A stretch of DNA of 64,000 nucleotides from contig NZ_VLLG01000003.1 of NCBI RefSeq assembly GCF_007830125.1, positions 1,230,247-1,294,246 on the forward strand. The letters run 5' to 3'. This DNA comes from Chitinophaga japonensis. Lineage in GTDB: Bacteria > Bacteroidota > Bacteroidia > Chitinophagales > Chitinophagaceae. Under the pieces are notes generated by a model that worked only from the letters and a program-made list of their open reading frames with translations, was not told where the DNA came from and searched no databases. Below, piece after piece: positions 42,036 through 51,117 of this stretch (position 1 is the stretch's first letter; the number at the start of each line of letters is the position of its first letter). The position numbers and the translations under genes were made by a program.

Positions 42036-43151
42036 ATGAAAAAACTTTTCCTATTGATGGCGGCCGGCCTCTTACTGAACGCCTCCTGCAGCAAAAGCAA
42101 CGGCAGGAATGACTCCATCAACCCGCCGGTGCTGCCGGAGGTGTCTTTTACGCAGCAGGACGCCACCCTGGCCTACAACACGTTCAACGAATATTTCTAC
42201 AGCCCGGAGGAGCAACTGTATTACGCCACTACGGAGAAAAGGTCTATCGGCTCCATCTGGACGCAGGCCATTTACTGGGACATGGCGATGAACGTGTACA
42301 AACGCACCGGCGATCCCGCGCACCTACAAATGGTGCGCGACATCTACGAGGGCGGTTTCCGGAAATATGACCAGTATAACTGGAACAATAAGACCGTATG
42401 GTTTATTTACGATGATATGATGTGGTGGATCATTTCCCTGGCGCGGGCGCACCAGCTCACCGGCGAAGACAAATACCTGGACCTGTCCGTATCCGGTTTT
42501 AAACGGGTGTGGGACGAGTCCTACGACCCGGCGGAGGGCGGCATGTTCTGGGACTTCAACCACAGTGGTAAAAATGCCTGCATCAACTTTCCTACCGTGA
42601 TTGCCGCCATGCTGCTGTACCAGGAAACAGGAGAGGAGGCCTACCTGCAGAAAGCGAAGGACGTGTTCCGCTGGGGGCTGGTGAACCTGGCGGACAGCAG
42701 CACGGGCCGCATTGCAGACAACAATATCCGGGGAAAGAAAGGCTGGTCGGATTACACCTATAACCAGGGCACTTTTATCGGCGCCGCCGTTATGCTGTAC
42801 AAAGCCACCGGTGAGCAGGCTTACCTGGACCATGCCAAACAGGCTGCTGATTACACGCAGCGCAGCATGTGCGATGAGCAGGGCATACTGCCGGCAGAAG
42901 GCGACTGGAACGAGCAGGGTGTGTTAAAGGCGATATTCGGGCACTACATCATGATGCTGGTGAAAGAAGCGGACCAGCCGCAGTACCTGCCCTGGATACG
43001 TAAGAACATCAATACCGCCTGGGGCAACCGCGACGCTGCCCGGGGGCTTACCTACCGCAACTATAAGGTGCCTTGCCCCACCGGCCACATACAGTCCTAT
43101 GAGGCCAGCAGCGCAGTCATGCTGATGCAGGTTTGTCCTCCGGACAATTAA
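42036..43151 (+). CDS. GH76-family glycoside hydrolase lipoprotein (alpha-1,6-mannanase type)
   Basis: 371 residues. Lipobox LNASC (C18). An (alpha/alpha)6 barrel of family GH76 with the catalytic Asp pair D126-D127 in VWFIYDDMMWWIISLARA. Other family blocks are IWTQAIYWDMAMNVYKRTGD, GGMFWDFNHSGKNACINFPT, YTYNQGTFIGAAVMLYKATG and the closing GHIQSYEASSAVMLM. GH76 enzymes are endo-alpha-1,6-mannanases acting on fungal mannan or related backbones. Its position after susD makes it the locus' surface or periplasmic enzyme. A second GH76 gene lies at 60.7 kb. Confidence 0.93.
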   Translation: MKKLFLLMAAGLLLNASCSKSNGRNDSINPPVLPEVSFTQQDATLAYNTFNEYFYSPEEQLYYATTEKRSIGSIWTQAIYWDMAMNVYKRTGDPAHLQMVRDIYEGGFRKYDQYNWNNKTVWFIYDDMMWWIISLARAHQLTGEDKYLDLSVSGFKRVWDESYDPAEGGMFWDFNHSGKNACINFPTVIAAMLLYQETGEEAYLQKAKDVFRWGLVNLADSSTGRIADNNIRGKKGWSDYTYNQGTFIGAAVMLYKATGEQAYLDHAKQAADYTQRSMCDEQGILPAEGDWNEQGVLKAIFGHYIMMLVKEADQPQYLPWIRKNINTAWGNRDAARGLTYRNYKVPCPTGHIQSYEASSAVMLMQVCPPDN

Positions 43152-43176
43152 TTCCGTGCGCTAAAAGCGTACGGAA
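43152..43176. terminator. Hairpin at the end of convergent GH76 and barrel genes
   Basis: TTCCGTGCGCT (43152-43162) pairs with AGCGTACGGAA (43166-43176), 11 bp with one G-T pair and a 3-base loop. It begins right after the GH76 stop and includes the stop of the convergent gene, so it serves both transcripts. Confidence 0.5.
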
Positions 43177-44264
43177 AAACCGGCGTTGATCACGTAATCC
43201 GCAAAAGCGGCGTCCCCGTTCACTTTATTGGTGGCCGTGCTCCTGGCTTTGTCGGTAACGCTCTGGGTGCGGTTGCGCACAAAGGCTACCGGCACGGAAG
43301 CGTAGAGGCTTACTTTTTTGATCCGGTAAGCTATGGACGGCTCTACGGACCATACATAGCCCGGCCGCCTGAAATCGCCGCTGCCGCCTACCAGGTCATT
43401 AACGGGAATCCCTTCCAGGCGTGCGCCCAGGGAGCCCGTAATACGGGAGGTCATGTAGTTGAAGCCTGCGCGGAACATGTACTGGTCCGGTACGCTGCTG
43501 ATAGCTTCATTGGCCAGCGCAGGCGTCAGGGTTTCGCGGTAGGTGCGGGTGCCGTTCTGCTCCCGCGGGTTCAGCAGGTAATAACCGTTGGCATACATGC
43601 CCAGGCGGTTGTTCAGGCTGTAGAAAGCGTTCAGTTCCGCGGTAAGGCCGGTGCCGCCATCGCCCAGTTGTATGGACTGGTCCACGGTTCTCAGCTCTTT
43701 GGCGCCATCGGGCCCTACATTGTACCAGTAGTCCTGGTAATCATAATCGCCGGTGGCGAACTTGATGCCCAGGCCCGCCTGTATATTGTAGCGGCTGTGC
43801 TTCGCCGGGTCCAGGAGCCAGCGGTACACGGCCATGCGGATATCGCCCAGGCCATAGGAGTGCATGCTGTGCCGTTCATTGTAGTTATTCACCCCGTTCA
43901 CCAGCCCGTGCTCATACAGGGAGGAGCGGGCGTTGGCCAGCAGGGGCACATCTATCATCACGCTCCAGCGGTTGTTCAGTATGCGTGTTAATGTGAGGTC
44001 TATCGCTGTTTGATGGTTGATCACTTCCGTGCCCAGCTCTACTCTTTCCTTTTGTTCTTCCCTTCCTTTAAAGTGCTTGTAGGAACGGAAGTAGCGCGTA
44101 TTCATGTTAAATATCCATTTGTCCGCCGACAATTCTTCCGGGTGGGGCATCATGCAGGAGGTGCCGCTGCCGCGCAGCGCCACGCAGCCTTGTGCGCGTA
44201 GTTCAACAATAGCGAGCAGCAGGATGCCTGCCGCGATGAAAGTGGTTGATAAAATTCTGTTCAT
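43161..44264 (-). CDS. Outer-membrane beta-barrel protein of unknown role
   Basis: 367 residues from ATG 44264 (MNRILSTTF); the longer frame adds an unlikely 25 residues. Signal peptide to about 25 (LRA-Q), then QGCVALRGSGTSCMM with a Cys pair, and amphipathic strands throughout (WIFNMNTRYFRSYKHF, YNIQAGLGIKFATGDYDYQ, GYYLLNPREQNGTRTYR) with a C-terminal aromatic strand VINAGFSVRF. It resembles the MetA/transporter-like barrels often seen in Bacteroidota, but I cannot name a substrate. No enzyme partner is adjacent. The 162-base upstream gap contains TATCTTTC, one mismatch from a -7 box. Confidence 0.75.
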   Translation of the reverse strand: MNRILSTTFIAAGILLLAIVELRAQGCVALRGSGTSCMMPHPEELSADKWIFNMNTRYFRSYKHFKGREEQKERVELGTEVINHQTAIDLTLTRILNNRWSVMIDVPLLANARSSLYEHGLVNGVNNYNERHSMHSYGLGDIRMAVYRWLLDPAKHSRYNIQAGLGIKFATGDYDYQDYWYNVGPDGAKELRTVDQSIQLGDGGTGLTAELNAFYSLNNRLGMYANGYYLLNPREQNGTRTYRETLTPALANEAISSVPDQYMFRAGFNYMTSRITGSLGARLEGIPVNDLVGGSGDFRRPGYVWSVEPSIAYRIKKVSLYASVPVAFVRNRTQSVTDKARSTATNKVNGDAAFADYVINAGFSVRF

Positions 44265-44372
44265 ACACGTGCTGTTTAAAATTTGGTTGAAGGAGACCGC
44301 AGGTATAAGGATACGCTGACGGTTGCATTCATTGTTCACTCATTATGTTAGTTTTTCTACATACGTGGACCG

Positions 44373-44390
44373 GGGCAAATTTCGTTGCCC
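44373..44390. terminator. Short hairpin downstream of the GlxA-type regulator
   Basis: GGGCAA (44373-44378) and TTGCCC (44385-44390) form a 6-bp stem with a 6-base loop; a second pair, GTTGCA/TGCAAC, lies between it and the regulator's stop at 44427. Probable terminator region for that gene. Confidence 0.35.
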
Positions 44391-44426
44391 GTTGCATGAA
44401 AGATAGCAAATTTTTGCAACAAAAAC

Positions 44427-45413
44427 TTATTCTGCCGCGGAGTATACCACCTTCCTGCGGTAAAACTTGTCGCGGTAGGCGGTAGGGGTCATGCCGGTGG
44501 TTTTGCGGAACAACTGGCGGAAGGTTTTGAGGTCGTTGTAGCCTGTTTCCAGCATTACTTCCAGTATGCTGCGGTCCGTTTGTTCCAGCAGTCCTTTGGC
44601 CGCCTCTATGCGGGTCCTTTGCAGGTATTCGATAGGGGTAAAGCCGGTGGCCGCCTTAAAGCGGCGGGCCAGGTTGCGGCGACTGGCGGGTATCTCGGAC
44701 AGCAGCTCCTCGATGGTGCAGGTTTCGTTGAAGCGGCTTTCTATGCGTTTCTGCAGGGTGCTTACCAGCTCGTCGTTATGGTGCTGTACCGGCTGGAAAG
44801 TGCCGAAATAGGTTTGTTGCTCGCGGTCCATGTCTATAGCGAAGTACTTGGCCACCCGGAGGGTGATGGGGTAGCCGCAGTATTTTTCCACCACGCGCAG
44901 CATGAGGTGAAAGCTGTTGGTAGCGCCGCCGCCGGTATAGATGCCCTTGTAGAAGGTGGCGATCTCATTGGCCTTTAGTATCACTTTCGGGAAAGTACGG
45001 GCAAATGCGGTAGAGGCATGGATATGCGTGGTAGCAGGCTTGTTGTCCAGCAGGCCGCTGGCCGCCAGCAGGAAAGCCCCGGTGCAGAAGCTGGCTATTT
45101 CGGTGCCCTGCCCGTGCTGCTCCTGCAGCCAGGCCAGGCATTCGCCATTGTCACTGATGGCCTGTGCCATATCGCTGGTGCCAAAGGCGGGGATCAGCAC
45201 GATCTGTTGCCTGGGCGCCTCCTGCAGCAGATACATATCGTGGCCGGAATAGGCCGTGGGCCGGCTGCCGCTGGGATGGAGCAGGGAAATGCGGAAGAAA
45301 GGCGCCTCTCCCTCCGCTTCATAATAGCGGTTGGTTGTTTCAAATACATCCAGCATGGCAGCTACACTGAGCAAACGGTGATGCCGGGTGAGTAGGATAC
45401 CTAGTTGTACCAT
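44427..45413 (-). CDS. GlxA-type transcriptional regulator (DJ-1/PfpI domain plus AraC HTH)
   Basis: 328 residues. Residues 1-190 form a DJ-1/PfpI-like domain with the nucleophile-elbow Cys in IASFCTGAFLLAASGLL and the region GIYTGGGATNSFHLMLRVVE. Residues 215-320 are two AraC helix-turn-helix units (FNETCTIEELLSEIPASRRNLARRF, ILEVMLETGYNDLKTFRQLFRKTTGMTP). GlxA-type proteins sense a small metabolite and activate nearby genes. It starts 44 bases downstream of cheR on the same strand, after a weak hairpin, so read-through is possible. The regulated gene is not evident. Confidence 0.93.
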   Translation of the reverse strand: MVQLGILLTRHHRLLSVAAMLDVFETTNRYYEAEGEAPFFRISLLHPSGSRPTAYSGHDMYLLQEAPRQQIVLIPAFGTSDMAQAISDNGECLAWLQEQHGQGTEIASFCTGAFLLAASGLLDNKPATTHIHASTAFARTFPKVILKANEIATFYKGIYTGGGATNSFHLMLRVVEKYCGYPITLRVAKYFAIDMDREQQTYFGTFQPVQHHNDELVSTLQKRIESRFNETCTIEELLSEIPASRRNLARRFKAATGFTPIEYLQRTRIEAAKGLLEQTDRSILEVMLETGYNDLKTFRQLFRKTTGMTPTAYRDKFYRRKVVYSAAE

Positions 45414-45441
45414 TGTGCTGTGTTTTTAACCCGTTACAAAA

Positions 45442-45460
45442 TAAGGGTATTTTTCCCTTA
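45442..45460 (-). terminator. Weak terminator at the end of cheR
   Basis: On the minus strand TAAGGG and CCCTTA form a 6-bp stem with a 7-base A-rich loop, followed by TTTTG. It overlaps the cheR stop codon. Weak stem, so it may be leaky. Confidence 0.35.
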
Positions 45461-46291
45461 CATCATTTTTCGCCATATCTTTTCTTTACCGGCCGCCTGC
45501 CGGAACTTGCCGGCAATGGCGGAAAAACGGATGTGCTCTTTGGCGCCCAGCACCAGGAAGCCCAGCTTCTCCAGGCTGTCGTCAAAGAGTGTCAGCACCT
45601 TGTCCTGCAGGGGTTTGTCAAAATAGATCAGCACATTGCGGCAAATGATCAGGCCAAAGGCATTGAAGGACCGGTCGGATACGAGATTGTGCGTGGCAAT
45701 GATCATTTTCTGCTTCAGGCGGTCGTCGAATTTGGCCCAGTCGTATTTGGCGGTGTAGTATTGCGAGAAGTCCCGCTGGCCGCCGGACAGGATGTAATTC
45801 TCCGAATACAGTTTCATCTGGCTGATGGGGAAAACGCCTTTCCGGATACTGCTGACGGCGGAGGGGTTCAGGTCCGTGGCGTACAGCAGCGATTTGTGCA
45901 GCAGGTTGGCCTCGTCCAGCAGGATGGCCATGGAGTACACTTCCTCCCCGGTGGCGCAGCCGGCGTGCCAGATGCGGATAAAAGGCTGCGTGGCCAGCAT
46001 GGGCAGCACGTTTTCCCGGATGCTTTTGAACACGGAAGGGTCGCGGAACATTTCCGTTACGTTCACGGTCAGCGCTTCCACCAGGCGCGGTAAATACCCG
46101 GCGTCGGACCGCACCCGGTACAGCAGCTCCGCAAAGCTGGGGAAACGGTCTATCACCATCAGCCGGTTCACTCTTCTCTGCAGGGAGGCCCTTGTATAGT
46201 TGGTGAAGTCATAGCCATAGCGCCGGAATACTTCATTCAGCAGCAGCTCCAGCTCTTCCTTGTGCACGATATTACTGTTCATGTTGTTCAT
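45458..46291 (-). CDS. cheR: CheR-type protein-glutamate methyltransferase
   Basis: 277 residues, normal CheR length. An N-terminal helical domain (VFRRYGYDFTNYTRASLQRRVNRLM) precedes the SAM-binding domain. Motifs: LTVNVTEMFRDPSVF, IRIWHAGCATGEEVYSMAILL, LYATDLNPSAVSSIRKGVF and FGLIICRNVLIYFDKPLQ. CheR methylates glutamates on chemoreceptors. There is no MCP, CheA, CheW or CheB in the window; the gene lies 16 bases after a hybrid kinase and is the last of a four-gene operon, so the kinase itself may be the substrate. Confidence 0.93.
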   Translation of the reverse strand: MNNMNSNIVHKEELELLLNEVFRRYGYDFTNYTRASLQRRVNRLMVIDRFPSFAELLYRVRSDAGYLPRLVEALTVNVTEMFRDPSVFKSIRENVLPMLATQPFIRIWHAGCATGEEVYSMAILLDEANLLHKSLLYATDLNPSAVSSIRKGVFPISQMKLYSENYILSGGQRDFSQYYTAKYDWAKFDDRLKQKMIIATHNLVSDRSFNAFGLIICRNVLIYFDKPLQDKVLTLFDDSLEKLGFLVLGAKEHIRFSAIAGKFRQAAGKEKIWRKMM

Positions 46292-46307
46292 GTGATCCGT
46301 TCAGGTC

Positions 46308-49300
46308 CTATTCATACAGCCACACCCGCAGCAGGGAAATAAGCTGGTCCACATCCACCGGTTTGGTGATGTAGTCCGAAGCGCCGGCAGCGATGCATTT
46401 TTCCCGGTCGCCGGCCATGGCCTTGGCCGTTACCGCAATCACCGGCAACCGTTTGTATGCCGGGATCTCCCGTATGCGCCGGGTGGCCTCATAACCGTCC
46501 ATTTCAGGCATCATCATGTCCATCAGCACCAGGTCCACTTTCGGGGTGTTTCGCAGTTGTTGCAACGCTTCCCCGCCGTCTATGGCAGACACCACTTTTA
46601 TGCCATAAGTTTCCAGCGCCTTTGTCAGGGAGAAGATGTTGCGCACGTCATCATCCGCTACCAGCACGGTCTTCCCTTTCAGCACCTCGCCCGGCCCGCC
46701 CGGTTGGCGCTGGCCGCCGGCAGCAGGCCCCTTTTCATGCTCTTCCACCAGGTGGAGGAACAGCGACACCTCGTCCAGTATGCGCTGGTAGGAGTGCGCC
46801 GTTTTGATCACGATAGAGTCTGCATACTGCCGGATGCGCAGCTCTTCCTGGTGAGAGAGGTTCCTGCCGGTGAAAATGATGATGGGCAGGGTTTCGAAGC
46901 CCGGCGTCTTTTTCACGTCCTCCAGTATATCGTAGCCATGCTCATTGGGAACGCCCATGTCCAGGATCACGCAATGCACGTCATGCAGGTTGAGCGCCTG
47001 GATGCCTTCGCCCACGGTCTTCCTGATGGCTGCCGCTATATTGAAGCGTTCCAGGAAATAGGCGAGGGCCTGCGCATGCTTGTGATGCTCTTCCACGATC
47101 AGCACTTTTTTGGGATGGCGGCTCAGCGCATATTCTATTTTCTGGAAAACGGCGCCGAGCTGGTCCAGCGCCAGGGGCTTGTCAATGAAATCCACGGCGC
47201 CCCTGGAAAGGCTGCGGGTCTTCACTGCGTGCACGGACATGACATGCACCGGTATGGGCCGGGTGGCGGGATCGGATTTCAGCTCCTCCATGACTTCCCA
47301 GCCGCTTTTTACGGGCAGTTGTATATCCAGCAGGATACCCCTGGGCCGGAACTGCCTGGCCAGCGTAAGGCCTTCGTCGCCTCTTACCGCTACAATGCCC
47401 TTGTAGCCGTTCTGGCGGGTATAGTCAAGCAGGGAGCGGGCAAAGCCGGTATCGTCCTCAATGATCAGGATCACCTTGTCGTCCGGGGATACCTGGTCAC
47501 GGTCGTCCGGTATGCCAGCGGGAATATGATCGGCCCGATAGCTTTGGTAGTTGCTGGTATCCGGGTCAGCAGGCTGCCGGGCGTGCTGAGGTGCGGTAGT
47601 GGCCGTGACCGTAGCGGCGGCGGCCTGCTGCAGGGGCAGGGTCAGCGTAAAGGCGCTGCCTTTGCCTTCCTCGCTTTGCAGGCTGATGACACCACCCAGC
47701 AGCCGGGCCAGCTCCCGGCTGATGGACAGCCCGAGGCCGGTGCCGCCGTATTTCCGGCGGGTGGAGCCGTCTGCCTGCTGGAAGGCCTCGAACACGATCT
47801 GCTGTTTATCCGGCGCTATGCCGATGCCTGTATCTTCCACGGTAAAAGAGATTGCGTCTGTCCGTTCTCCGGCAATACGCAGGGTTACGGCCCCCCGGGC
47901 GGTAAATTTCAGCGCGTTCGAGATAAGGTTGCGCAGTATCTGCAGCAGCCGCAGCCGGTCTGTTTCTATCATTTGCGGTACCGGTTGCTGTATTTCCACG
48001 TTAAAGGCAATGCCTTTGTCTTTTGCCACCGGTGCAAAGAGGGCTTTCATTTCGTTGCTCACATCTTCCACCTGCACAAAATTGTATTCCAGCTCCATTT
48101 TGCCGGACTCGATCCTGGAGAGGTCCAGTATCTCATCGATCAGTGTCAGCAGGCCGTTACCGGAGCCCTGGATCACCGAGGCGTATTCCACCTGCTCTTT
48201 GTTCAGGTTGCCATGATTGTTTTCCACCAGCAGGCGCGACAGCAGCAGTATAGAATTGAGCGGGGTGCGCAGCTCATGCGACATATTGGCCAGGAACTCG
48301 GATTTATACCGGGTGCTTTGCTCCAGTTCGGCGGCTTTGGCCTGTATATCCATGTTGCGCTCCAGTATCAGCTCGTTCTTTTCTTCCAGCAGGCGGCTGC
48401 GCTCTTCCAGCTCCTGGTTGGCCTGCTGCAGCTCTTCCTGCTGTACCTTCAGCTCTTCTTCGGAGGCCTGCAGCTTCTGGGACTGCGCTTCCAGTTCCGT
48501 ATTGATGTTTTCCAGCTCGGTGTGCTGCGCCTGCAGCTCTTCTGCCTGGGCCTGGGTTTCCGCCAGCAGGTCCTGCAGGTGCTGGTGGTTGTGCGCGCTC
48601 TGGATGGCCATGCCGATGTTATAGGCGGCGGATTTGAGGAAGGCGCGCATGGCAGGGGAGTAGCTGCCCAGTGTGGCCATCTCGATCACGCCTTTCAGGT
48701 TGTTTTCATGGAATACCGGCACGGCAATGATGGAGACGGGCCGTATGTCGCCTGCCGCATAGCTGACCACCATTTCTGCTTCCGCCACCTGCTCCAGCAT
48801 TATTTCCCGGCCGGAGAGGGCGCTCTGCCCCGCCAGCCCTTCACCCAGGGCGATCTCCTGCCTGATGCCGTTCCTGTTCAGGCCTATGGTGGCGGTAAGC
48901 CCCAGGATATCCTCCTGCTGCAGCAGGTAAAAGGCGCCCAGTTGGGAGTTGGTATATTCGCTGATGAACTCCAGGATGTTATAGGTCAGCAGCCGGGGCT
49001 CTTTTTCGCCCAGCATTTTTTCGTTCAGCGTGGCGATGCCGGTTTGCTGCCATTCGCTTTCCGCCAGCCGGGTAAAGGAATTGTCCAGCGATATGGCCAT
49101 TTTGTTCAGCGACCCGGCCAGGGAGCCCAGCAGGTCCTGCGTAGCATCATCTACCCGTATCCGGTAATCGCCGGCGGATATTTTGTCGGCCAGCCCCTGT
49201 ATGATGGTGATACGGTCCGTTACATCCTGGTCTTTCTGCTCCAGCGCCTCCTGCAGCTTCCTTCTTTTTTCAAAGTCGGCGTTTACGCGCAGGAAGGAAA

Positions 49301-49886
49301 CGGTGGTCAGGATAATGGCCAGCAGGGAAGCGATCAGTATCAGCCCGGAGGTATAGGCGGCAAACTGGCTGACGTTGGCGGTGCGCTCATGCAGGTAGGT
49401 TTGTTCGCGGGCTTTCATCTGCTGCACCAGGTCCCTGATCTCGTCCATCAGTATCCGGCCGTCGTCCAGGTAGGAGAGCCGGGGCATCTGGCCCTGCTGC
49501 TTGTCGTCTATCAGCGCCTGCAGCAGCGTAAAGCGCTTTCCCACCACATCCTTTAACCGTGTAATGCTTTGCTGCTGCTCGGGGTTGTCCTGGGTAAGCG
49601 CCTGCACTTCATCGATCAGGCGCTCGGCATTTTCCAGCGCGCCGTTATACGGCTCCAGGAACTCCGGCTTCCCGGTCAGCAAAAAGCCGCGCTGCCCCGT
49701 TTCGCCGTCCTTCAGGATGGACACCACGTTCTCCAGGCCGATGATCACTTTATTGGTATGATCTATCCGGTCCTGGCTGTACAGCAGGTTGCGTATGCTG
49801 ATAAAAGAGGCTACCGAGCTGGCGATCAGCAGTAAAAGCGAAACGCCGAACCCGATGATCAGGTTTCTTTTAAAAGACGAATGCAT
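46308..49886 (-). CDS. CHASE3-HAMP-GAF hybrid histidine kinase with three receiver domains
   Basis: 1192 residues. TM1 9-31; periplasmic CHASE3 about 35-170 (GETGQRGFLLTGKPEFLEPY); TM2 176-199; HAMP-like 220-275; GAF 285-435; a Glu/Gln-rich coiled coil 435-525; HisKA with H537 (NMSHELRTPLNSILLL); HATPase 645-755 (N653/N657, DTGIGIAP, GGTGLGLSIS); then REC1 (phosphoacceptor D854), REC2 (D976, acidic pair E932-E933) and REC3 (D1123 in LMDMMMPEMDGYEAT). A multi-step phosphorelay sensor anchored in the inner membrane. The start lies 21 bases from the preceding receiver-kinase gene. The coiled coil between GAF and HisKA is a possible methylation region for the adjacent CheR. Confidence 0.95.
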   Translation of the reverse strand: MHSSFKRNLIIGFGVSLLLLIASSVASFISIRNLLYSQDRIDHTNKVIIGLENVVSILKDGETGQRGFLLTGKPEFLEPYNGALENAERLIDEVQALTQDNPEQQQSITRLKDVVGKRFTLLQALIDDKQQGQMPRLSYLDDGRILMDEIRDLVQQMKAREQTYLHERTANVSQFAAYTSGLILIASLLAIILTTVSFLRVNADFEKRRKLQEALEQKDQDVTDRITIIQGLADKISAGDYRIRVDDATQDLLGSLAGSLNKMAISLDNSFTRLAESEWQQTGIATLNEKMLGEKEPRLLTYNILEFISEYTNSQLGAFYLLQQEDILGLTATIGLNRNGIRQEIALGEGLAGQSALSGREIMLEQVAEAEMVVSYAAGDIRPVSIIAVPVFHENNLKGVIEMATLGSYSPAMRAFLKSAAYNIGMAIQSAHNHQHLQDLLAETQAQAEELQAQHTELENINTELEAQSQKLQASEEELKVQQEELQQANQELEERSRLLEEKNELILERNMDIQAKAAELEQSTRYKSEFLANMSHELRTPLNSILLLSRLLVENNHGNLNKEQVEYASVIQGSGNGLLTLIDEILDLSRIESGKMELEYNFVQVEDVSNEMKALFAPVAKDKGIAFNVEIQQPVPQMIETDRLRLLQILRNLISNALKFTARGAVTLRIAGERTDAISFTVEDTGIGIAPDKQQIVFEAFQQADGSTRRKYGGTGLGLSISRELARLLGGVISLQSEEGKGSAFTLTLPLQQAAAATVTATTAPQHARQPADPDTSNYQSYRADHIPAGIPDDRDQVSPDDKVILIIEDDTGFARSLLDYTRQNGYKGIVAVRGDEGLTLARQFRPRGILLDIQLPVKSGWEVMEELKSDPATRPIPVHVMSVHAVKTRSLSRGAVDFIDKPLALDQLGAVFQKIEYALSRHPKKVLIVEEHHKHAQALAYFLERFNIAAAIRKTVGEGIQALNLHDVHCVILDMGVPNEHGYDILEDVKKTPGFETLPIIIFTGRNLSHQEELRIRQYADSIVIKTAHSYQRILDEVSLFLHLVEEHEKGPAAGGQRQPGGPGEVLKGKTVLVADDDVRNIFSLTKALETYGIKVVSAIDGGEALQQLRNTPKVDLVLMDMMMPEMDGYEATRRIREIPAYKRLPVIAVTAKAMAGDREKCIAAGASDYITKPVDVDQLISLLRVWLYE

Positions 49887-49907
49887 GTATCAATCATTTA
49901 ATCTAAT

Positions 49908-51092
49908 TCAGGCAATTTCCGGTGTTTGCTTTACCGGGAGAATAATGATGAAGGAGGTGCCTGCTCCTTCCGTGCTTTCGGCAGTGATGAGCCCGTTATG
50001 CTGCTGGATGATCTTTTTGACGATGGTCAGCCCGATGCCGTTGCCCTCGTATTCATCCCTGCTGTGCAGGCGTTGGAACATGGTAAATATCTTGGCCAGG
50101 TACATTTCATTGAACCCGATCCCGTTGTCGGTAATGCGGATGCGGCAATAGTCCCCATCGGCGGCGGCAGGGCCGGTAAAGGACCTGTCCGCTATCCGTT
50201 CGCCCTGTATGCGCACTTTGGGCGCAATGCCTTTTTGAGAGAATTTCAGGGCGTTGCTGACCAGGTTCTGGAACAGTTGCCGTATCTGGTCCGGGATGGC
50301 TTCAATGGAGGGCAACCGGCTGGTTTCAAACACGGCCGCTTTTTCCCGGATGGACAGCTCCAGGTCCGCCAGGGTTTCCTGCAGCAGTTGGTTGAGGTCG
50401 CAGGCCCGGAATTGCGGCGTGCCGGAAAGCCGGGTATAATCCAGCACATCGTTGATCAGCCGGCGCATCCTTTCCGAGGCGGCCACTACCTTGTCCATAT
50501 ACACGGCGGCTTCGGGCGTGCCGGCCAGGAACCTTTCATTGATGAGCCGGATAAAGGTGATGATCTTGCGCAGCGGTTCCTGCAGGTCGTGCGAGGCGAT
50601 GAACGCGTACTGCTGCAGATCCCCGTTGCTGATCTCCAGGGCCTTGTTGGCTTCCAGCAGTTCCGAGGTCCTTTCCTCCACCTTCTGTTCCAGCGTGGCT
50701 TTCATCTCGTTCAGCTCACGGGTTTGCCGGTACAGCCGGGAGAATGTCTTTACTTTCAGGAGCAGGATATCCGGGTCAAATGGCTTGGTCACATAATCCA
50801 CGCCGCCGGAGGCATATCCTTTGGTAATGAAACGCTTGTCTATATTGACGGCGGACAGGAAAATAATGGGAATGTCCCGGGTACGGCTGTATCCTGAAAT
50901 GGCCTCTGCTACTTCGTACCCGTCCATGCCCGGCATCTGTACATCCAGGATGATCAGCTCATATTCTTTTTTCAGTATTTTCCTGAGCGCCTCTTCACCG
51001 GATATGGCGGTGTCCGTTTCATACAGGTGCAGCCGGAGCAGCATTTGCAGGGAATACAGGTTTTCTTGTTTGTCATCAACTAGCAGGATCAT
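49908..51092 (-). CDS. Response-regulator histidine kinase (REC-HisKA-HATPase)
   Basis: 394 residues from ATG 51092 (MILLVDDKQENLYSLQ), the normal receiver start; longer readings are artefacts. Receiver 1-120 with D50 (ELIILDVQMPGMDGYEV) and K103 (YVTKPFDPDI); a coiled-coil linker 125-155; HisKA of the phytochrome type with H168 (AFIASHDLQEPLRKI); HATPase with NLVSNALKFSQKG, DNGIGFNEMYLAKIF and NGIGLTIVKKII. It has no membrane segment. A receiver at the N terminus means its kinase activity is probably set by phosphorylation from another kinase, for example the hybrid kinase encoded 21 bases downstream. Confidence 0.94.
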   Translation of the reverse strand: MILLVDDKQENLYSLQMLLRLHLYETDTAISGEEALRKILKKEYELIILDVQMPGMDGYEVAEAISGYSRTRDIPIIFLSAVNIDKRFITKGYASGGVDYVTKPFDPDILLLKVKTFSRLYRQTRELNEMKATLEQKVEERTSELLEANKALEISNGDLQQYAFIASHDLQEPLRKIITFIRLINERFLAGTPEAAVYMDKVVAASERMRRLINDVLDYTRLSGTPQFRACDLNQLLQETLADLELSIREKAAVFETSRLPSIEAIPDQIRQLFQNLVSNALKFSQKGIAPKVRIQGERIADRSFTGPAAADGDYCRIRITDNGIGFNEMYLAKIFTMFQRLHSRDEYEGNGIGLTIVKKIIQQHNGLITAESTEGAGTSFIIILPVKQTPEIA

Positions 51093-51117
51093 GAGGAGAA
51101 CCGCGAATATTTTTTTG

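Noticed and set aside
35009-43151. The sigma/FecR/SusC/SusD/GH76 block as a new system
   Set aside because: The gene order and the STN domain match the well-known trans-envelope regulated polysaccharide utilisation locus. Only the intergenic hairpins are unusual.
46557-49556. A 999-codon open frame antisense to the hybrid kinase
   Set aside because: It is the opposite-strand shadow of a GC-rich gene. The product is rich in Gln, His, Gly and Val without domain structure, and the kinase on the other strand has every expected motif.
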